Assembly (NCBI RefSeq): GCF_009497655.1
Contig: NZ_CP023317.1
Span: forward strand, 1,641,501-1,705,500
Source of the DNA: Priestia megaterium
Lineage (GTDB): Bacteria > Bacillota > Bacilli > Bacillales > Bacillaceae_H
DNA: 64,000 bases
Direction: 5' to 3'
Shown piece after piece: positions 59,988 through 64,000 of the stretch (positions within the stretch are counted from its first letter, which is position 1; the number at the start of each line of letters is the position of its first letter). A program made the translations under genes and the position numbers. Below the pieces are notes generated by a model. The model saw only the letters and a list, made by a program, of their open reading frames with translations. It was not told the origin of the DNA and did no database searches.

Positions 59988-60241
59988 TTGTATTCACTCC
60001 GTTCCTCATCTAAATAACCCGTTAAGTTTTGTGGAACTAACCTAGGTTGTTAACATCCTAAGAAATACATCCTGTTATCAAAAAGGTGTTTCACTAAACT
60101 TTATTACAAATACTCGAGTTTTATTCAAGGTTTACTATTATTCTACTTAATATATGAATAGGCTGCGAAATGTTTATATACCTGTAAATGGGGGATTTAC
60201 CATATAAGAACATTGATACCTAATTGGAAGGAGAATGAAAA

Positions 60242-60559
60242 ATGAACAATAATACTGAAACCGTTGAGAATAAAGTAGAGGATAAACTAAATGAAATGAG
60301 TCAAGAGAAGAAAGACAACATCCTTTCCAGTTTTAACGAATTTAAAAGTTACTTAGGGGATAAAGTCACAAAAGGTGAGAAACTAGGGTTAAATGATAAT
60401 CAACTAGCTCTAGCAGCTAAAAAAATAGCTGACTATCTCGCAACCCATGAGGAGCCACAAAATGAAGAGCAATACTTGTTACATGAGTTATGGAAAGTTG
60501 GAAACGAGGAAGAACAACATCATCTTGCTCATATGCTTGTTAAATTAGTCAAAGAATAA
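60242..60559 (+). CDS. DUF3243 protein (YmfJ-like)
   Basis: 105 residues, all helical and acidic: SFNEFKSYLGDKVTKGEKLG, LAAKKIADYLATHEEP, then LHELWKVGNEEEQHHLAHML. This matches DUF3243, a Bacillus family including YmfJ, with no known activity. GGAAGGAG precedes ATG 60242. A terminator follows at 60632-60665. Confidence 0.85.
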   Translation: MNNNTETVENKVEDKLNEMSQEKKDNILSSFNEFKSYLGDKVTKGEKLGLNDNQLALAAKKIADYLATHEEPQNEEQYLLHELWKVGNEEEQHHLAHMLVKLVKE

Positions 60560-60631
60560 TCTAAATCGATTATAGATTACGTTTTCCCATTATTTATTAG
60601 AGGTTCAAGTGAATTCAATCCACATAGCAAC

Positions 60632-60665
60632 GAGCCACTTGCGTAAAATAAGTGGCTTTTTTTTC
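60632..60665 (+). terminator. Terminator of the DUF3243 gene
   Basis: GAGCCACTT / AAGTGGCTT(T) stem followed by eight T. Confidence 0.9.
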
Positions 60666-60790
60666 TCTTTCATGCTGCACCTCTGTTTATTTTTTAATAT
60701 GTCCCTGCGATGCATCAATTAAAAGATAAAGCTATATTTCCCCAACAATAATTTGACTACATGCTATAACTCACTTCATTGAAAACATCA

Positions 60791-60818
60791 ATACGAATCC
60801 AACGGATTCGTATTTTTC
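60791..60818 (+). terminator. Stand-alone terminator in the 60560-61004 gap
   Basis: ATACGAATCC (60791-60800), AAC, GGATTCGTAT (60804-60813), TTTTT. No protein gene precedes it after the DUF3243 terminator, so a small RNA of about 100-120 nt ending here is possible. Confidence 0.7.
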
Positions 60819-61004
60819 GGTGACATTCAAAATACGTACCAAGCAATAGAAAGAAGAGGTTTTGAACGTTTATAATTCGGTTAAACATGAAGTAACAAAT
60901 TATTTTTTATTTATTCTGCATATTTAAATTATTCGTTCGTAATGGTACAATAAAATGATGGAAAGAAGATATGATGCTTCTTTCTTAATAAAGGATGAAG
61001 AAAT

Positions 61005-61700
61005 ATGGATATTAAGGCTCAGCAAACAAAATTGGCGAATAACTTGGGCAAATTGTTACGAGATAACTTTGGAAAAGGCCCCGAGGCTGTTCATGTTACG
61101 ATTTATGAACCTTATGTTGTTATTTATGTCAGTGGCTTTGTATCGCCGATGGAACAAGTACTGTTAAACCAGAATGAAGAACTTCAGGTTATGACTACAA
61201 GAGAGCTTTTGGTAAAGACTCTTGAACCTCAAATCACTGGTCAAATTAAAGGGATTACAGACCTTGACATCCAGCACTTATATTATGATTGGAATTTAGA
61301 TCATCACTCCGGAATTTTTGTGGGAGTTTGTCTGGACGATTTGAAAGCCGATTTGACTGAGGGTGACCCTTACCCAGGAAAACAAGCAATTCATGATCGG
61401 ATTATAAAGATGAGTGAAATTGCACAAAAAGGGCCTGAGAAAATCTCTTCGTATAAATTAAGTGATCGTACATTGGTCATCGTAAGAGAAGGAATACTGG
61501 TGGCTATTGAAAAGCAGCTAATTTCGTTGGGTTTTGATGACACCTTACGCATCTCTAAACGCCCTTTGGAAAAAGGAATCTTACGACAAAACGATGACTA
61601 TGATGAGATATTAAATGCAGACATTCTTGATATTTTTGTGGATTGGGATTTTGAAAAGGATAATAGCATTATTACTCTTATCTTAAAACCAAAAAATTAA
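61005..61700 (+). CDS. DUF2294 protein with internal duplication (copy 1)
   Basis: 231 residues. The N-terminal DUF2294 domain (about 8-113: LANNLGKLLRDNFGKGPEAV, then TTRELLVKTLEPQI and LYYDWNLDHHSGIFVGV) is followed by a second, weaker copy of the same pattern (RTLVIVREGILVAIEKQLIS, then ILDIFVDWDFEKDNSIITLI). DUF2294 has no established activity. AGGATG lies upstream of ATG 61005. A paralogue follows at 62233 with the same layout, and an RsbT-like kinase after that. Confidence 0.85.
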   Translation: MDIKAQQTKLANNLGKLLRDNFGKGPEAVHVTIYEPYVVIYVSGFVSPMEQVLLNQNEELQVMTTRELLVKTLEPQITGQIKGITDLDIQHLYYDWNLDHHSGIFVGVCLDDLKADLTEGDPYPGKQAIHDRIIKMSEIAQKGPEKISSYKLSDRTLVIVREGILVAIEKQLISLGFDDTLRISKRPLEKGILRQNDDYDEILNADILDIFVDWDFEKDNSIITLILKPKN

Positions 61701-61735
61701 TGAGGCAGTAATGAATTGGACACATTGTGCCAAAC

Positions 61736-61785
61736 ATAAGCCGAGGAAGAAAAGCTCATACCTTTTCTTTTTCGGCTTATTTTTG
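61736..61785 (+). terminator. Terminator after the first DUF2294 gene
   Basis: ATAAGCCGAGGAAGAAAAG pairs with CTTTTCTTTTTCGGCTTAT (arms 61736-61754 and 61762-61780, one mismatch), then TTTTTG. Confidence 0.9.
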
Positions 61786-61877
61786 TTGTTTCAAAAGAGT
61801 AAGTCCTTTTGTAACGGAATAATCCCCTAAAATAGCATCTGAAAATAGGATGTGCCAACAGAAAGGATTTGGTCGGT

Positions 61878-62093
61878 ATGGCTGATAATCATGAGATTGT
61901 ATTGTTTATAAAAGAGCTTCGTCGATTGTTGCAGGATTACAAAAAGTATGACAATGAATTTTACAAAGAAGAAATTAGCAAGGATATAATACTTTTAAGT
62001 ACCATTATCTACGGAAGTAAAATTGGAATTTCAAATAAAAGAAGAATCTTTAAACATAGAAAATACAAAGGTAAACAGAAACCAATCTATTAA
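61878..62093 (+). CDS. Small charged protein between the DUF2294 copies
   Basis: 71 residues: helical N-terminus MADNHEIVLFIKELRRLLQD, then DYKKYDNEFYKEEISKDI and a strongly basic end (KRRIFKHRKYKGKQK). AAAGGA is 10 nt before ATG 61878. It may bind nucleic acid through the basic tail, but no family is recognised. A hairpin terminator overlaps its stop. Confidence 0.6.
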   Translation: MADNHEIVLFIKELRRLLQDYKKYDNEFYKEEISKDIILLSTIIYGSKIGISNKRRIFKHRKYKGKQKPIY

Positions 62094-62123
62094 AAATGTA
62101 CTAGTATGACTAGTTTACATTTT
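62093..62123 (+). terminator. Hairpin terminator
   Basis: AAAATGTACTAGT pairs with ACTAGTTTACATTTT with one bulge, followed by AT-rich sequence. Confidence 0.65.
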
Positions 62124-62232
62124 ATAGAAAGTGAATTCTTATTACCTAAAATGATCTTATGATGAAGAAGGAGTTTTCATAAAACATCACGAATAGTATA
62201 CCTTATGAAACTAGAAACTAGGTGCACCATCT

Positions 62233-62922
62233 ATGGATAAAACGAAACTGGAAAAAGAATTAAGTAGTTATATGGGAAGGTTACTTCGTGAAAATTTTGG
62301 AAGAGGTCCTGGAGGTGTATTCACCGTCATTTCTCCTCCTTTTATAACCGTTTATTTTAAAGCCTTTTTATTACCTTTAGAAAAGGCTTTGCTAGACAAG
62401 GGACAAGTTATCTATGTTCAAAAAACACGTGATTTGTTGATGGAGACTTTAATTGAAGAGATAAAAGGATATATCCAATTAAATATACATTTAGATATTG
62501 AAGAATTTTATTATGATTGGAATTTAGAGCTGCAGTCTGGCATGTTTATCATGATCCATTCTGATAAAAATAACATAGTCAACCATTCCTATAAAAATCA
62601 GAAATTGCTGCATAAAGAAGTTGAGGAAGTGACTCAAAAAGCAGAAAAACTTCCTCAAGATGTTTCTTCTTATTTATTAGATCAGAGAACACTCCTTATA
62701 ATCAGGGAAGGTATTATGGTAAATGTAGAGAAAGAATTAGTTCAATTAGGGTTTGAAGAAAACCTTACATTGGCTAAAAGAAATCTCGAAAAAAGGCTAC
62801 TTCATGAGCATAGCCAATCATTAGAAGTAATTTTAGATTCAAAGGTAACAGATATACTAGTCGCATGGGATTTTCATAAAGATAAAAGTACAATTCTTCT
62901 GATTTTAAACCCAACTTCATAA
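62233..62922 (+). CDS. DUF2294 protein with internal duplication (copy 2)
   Basis: 229 residues, paralogous end to end to the 61005 protein: SSYMGRLLRENFGRGPGGVF, then KTRDLLMETLIEEIKG, FYYDWNLELQSGMFIMI, then the second half RTLLIIREGIMVNVEKELVQ and DILVAWDFHKDKSTILLIL. Identity looks moderate, so the duplication is old. No good ribosome site precedes ATG 62233 (only CTAGGTG at about 6 nt), which is acceptable. It precedes the RsbT-like gene by 115 bp with a terminator between. Confidence 0.85.
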   Translation: MDKTKLEKELSSYMGRLLRENFGRGPGGVFTVISPPFITVYFKAFLLPLEKALLDKGQVIYVQKTRDLLMETLIEEIKGYIQLNIHLDIEEFYYDWNLELQSGMFIMIHSDKNNIVNHSYKNQKLLHKEVEEVTQKAEKLPQDVSSYLLDQRTLLIIREGIMVNVEKELVQLGFEENLTLAKRNLEKRLLHEHSQSLEVILDSKVTDILVAWDFHKDKSTILLILNPTS

Positions 62923-62955
62923 CGGCACTGATAAGCTAGGCACTGAACTAGATGT

Positions 62956-62995
62956 AGGCCAAAAAGAAAGGTTATCTAACCTTTCTTTTTGGCCT
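62956..62995 (+). terminator. Terminator of the second DUF2294 gene
   Basis: AGGCCAAAAAGAAAGGTTA / TAACCTTTCTTTTTGGCCT, perfect 19-bp arms with a 2-nt tip. Confidence 0.93.
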
Positions 62996-63036
62996 ATTGT
63001 TTTTCCCCTCCTATTAAAATAAAGAAAGTGGTGATA

Positions 63037-63471
63037 ATGATGCTATTTCAATCGGATGAAGGAAAGGAACCTTTAACTGTTGAGATACACACTGAAGTGG
63101 ATATAGTAGAAGCGCGTCAGAAAGGACGGATGTTCTCTAACTGCTTAGGCTTCAGCACACTTGATCAAGCCCGAATTATTACGACTATTTCAGAATTGTC
63201 CAGAAATATATATAAATATGCCACGACGGGAAAAATTATAATGGAAATAATAGAGAATCAACTTGAAATAGGACTCAAAATAATAGCTATAGATAAAGGA
63301 CCAGGCATTAAAAATATTCAACAAGCGCTAGAAAGTGGCTATACAACGTCAGGGGGATTAGGCGTTGGTTTATCAGGGGTAAAAAAATTAATGGACGAAT
63401 TCACCATATCATCTCAAGAAGATCATGGCGTTAACATCGAGGTTATAAAATGGAAAAAAAGAAATAAATAA
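63037..63471 (+). CDS. RsbT-like serine kinase/anti-sigma ATPase
   Basis: 144 residues, HATPase_c fold of the RsbT/RsbW group. The N box is ISELSRNIYKYA (Asn57), the G1 box is DKGPGI (86-91) and the G2 box is GGLGVGLSGVKKLMDEF (107-123). RsbT phosphorylates RsbS/RsbR in the stressosome and switches on RsbU in the SigB pathway. Here no RsbS, RsbR, RsbU or RsbW gene is adjacent, so the partner is unknown. The start is ATG 63037 (or 63040) after AAGTGGTGATA. Confidence 0.85.
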   Translation: MMLFQSDEGKEPLTVEIHTEVDIVEARQKGRMFSNCLGFSTLDQARIITTISELSRNIYKYATTGKIIMEIIENQLEIGLKIIAIDKGPGIKNIQQALESGYTTSGGLGVGLSGVKKLMDEFTISSQEDHGVNIEVIKWKKRNK

Positions 63472-63565
63472 AAGAAACACAAGGTAAAAGGTTAAGAACT
63501 GACTTCCTCTTTACAAAAAACTCCTTTATTAAATAGGAGATAGCTTCTAAAAATATCATCCCCTG

Positions 63566-63622
63566 ATGATCCTGCTCTAGGATACGGTTAAGATATTTCA
63601 CATGCTTGAGTTGGTGCCTTCA
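63566..63622 (-). pseudogene. Fragment of an IS6-type transposase
   Basis: The minus strand reads HQLKHVKYLNRILEQDH (about 17-19 codons). IS6/IS240 transposases contain KYLNNIxEQDHRFIK at this place, close to the catalytic Glu. Both sides have lost the similarity. It is a relic of an insertion sequence; ends are not recognisable. Confidence 0.55.
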
Positions 63623-63731
63623 GCATGTGCTTCTCCTCTATTAACTCTTAGCCGTAGGACAAAAATTTTTCTCTGCAGTAATCACAAGAGGCTTAAAAAC
63701 ATGAGAAAAAGGTGTGGGAAATTATGAGCAA

Positions 63732-63754
63732 TTCCATTTAATCGTTAAATGGAA
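63732..63754. promoter_or_regulatory. Perfect 10+3+10 palindrome next to a terminator
   Basis: TTCCATTTAA, TCG, TTAAATGGAA (63732-63754), directly before the terminator at 63756. Could be an operator or a paired hairpin. Confidence 0.5.
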
Positions 63755-63755
63755 G

Positions 63756-63792
63756 GAGCAAGCTCTCATGATAGAGAGCTTGCTCTTTTTAT
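63756..63792 (+). terminator. Terminator with no visible gene upstream
   Basis: GAGCAAGCTCTC (63756-63767) pairs with GAGAGCTTGCTC (63774-63785), then TTTTTA. The remaining 63793-64000 shows no gene. Confidence 0.85.
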
Positions 63793-64000
63793 TTCTTAAT
63801 ATAATCCTATCTGACAAAAAACAGCCTGTTTCAAGTACACCAAAAACATACATTTATGATACATAGATTTTGAGATCATCTCTGGAACATTTCTACCCGT
63901 ATTAGGGACGTAATAGAGGGAGAGTGTGTAAAGAGGTTACCCCTTACTTAACTCAGTTATATAAACAAACAATACTCATATACATTTATTGAATGGCTTT

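Noticed and set aside
1-64000. CRISPR arrays, tRNA, rRNA or intact prophage
   Set aside because: No regularly spaced repeats, cloverleaf-like genes, rRNA stretches or phage structural genes were seen on reading both strands.

Overview
The window looks like about 64 kb of chromosome from a low-GC, endospore-forming member of the Bacillaceae, most like the Priestia (Bacillus) megaterium group. The evidence is AT-rich DNA with strong AGGAGG-type ribosome sites, frequent TTG/GTG starts, intrinsic terminators after most genes, a gerA-type germinant-receptor operon, a CspD-type cold-shock gene, and many Bacillus-typical families (DUF1232, DUF2062, DUF1272, DUF2294, DUF3243, DUF3784, DUF3923, CXXC-20-CXXC). 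The species is an inference. I see no rRNA, tRNA, CRISPR array, intact insertion sequence or prophage.

0-14 kb: a truncated CDF metal exporter, small membrane proteins, a secreted NlpC/P60 hydrolase, DinB and GNAT proteins and a run of four small genes (7.0-8.0 kb). These are followed by an actin-type partition locus (8.77-10.55 kb): a ParM/Alp-like actin, a ParR-like ribbon-helix-helix protein, a near-consensus SigA promoter and four AGTTCAACT-type sites. No replication gene lies in the window, so the locus is either orphaned on the chromosome or a trace of an integrated plasmid. A LysR regulator preceded by a 27-bp perfect palindrome and two alpha/beta hydrolases come next.

15-23 kb: a methyltransferase gene with an internal deletion, an SDR oxidoreductase, an aminoglycoside-phosphotransferase-like kinase and a GNAT. 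Then comes a cell-envelope locus: a DedA-PAP2 fusion whose PAP2 active-site motifs have decayed, divergent from a UgtP-like glycosyltransferase and a polysaccharide deacetylase.

23-33 kb: the germination operon gerA-gerC-gerB (minus strand), an AraC/GyrI regulator, three small lipoprotein or membrane genes, a lipoprotein gene whose decayed paralogue lies upstream of gerA, and an arylsulfotransferase-like protein.

33-48 kb: a Ca2+/H+ antiporter, an acyl-CoA ligase, a cluster of small membrane/zinc proteins, an MMPL exporter with a divergent TetR regulator, a TerC-type (Mn export) protein, and a complete beta-glucoside PTS operon (GntR-UTRA regulator, then IIA, IIB, 6-phospho-beta-glucosidase, IIC, and a ROK kinase).

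48-64 kb: small membrane genes, an Lrp regulator, a decayed isochorismatase gene, a paired SMR transporter whose subunits have lost complementary key residues, a divergent LysR, cspD, an acetolactate-synthase-like enzyme, two paralogous DUF2294 proteins, an RsbT-like kinase and a scrap of IS6-type transposase.

One recurring oddity is a set of small membrane-protein genes (7320, 29827, 37083, probably 30609) whose best ribosome site is 6-7 nt before an in-frame ATT codon rather than ATG/GTG/TTG. The window also holds five gene ghosts.
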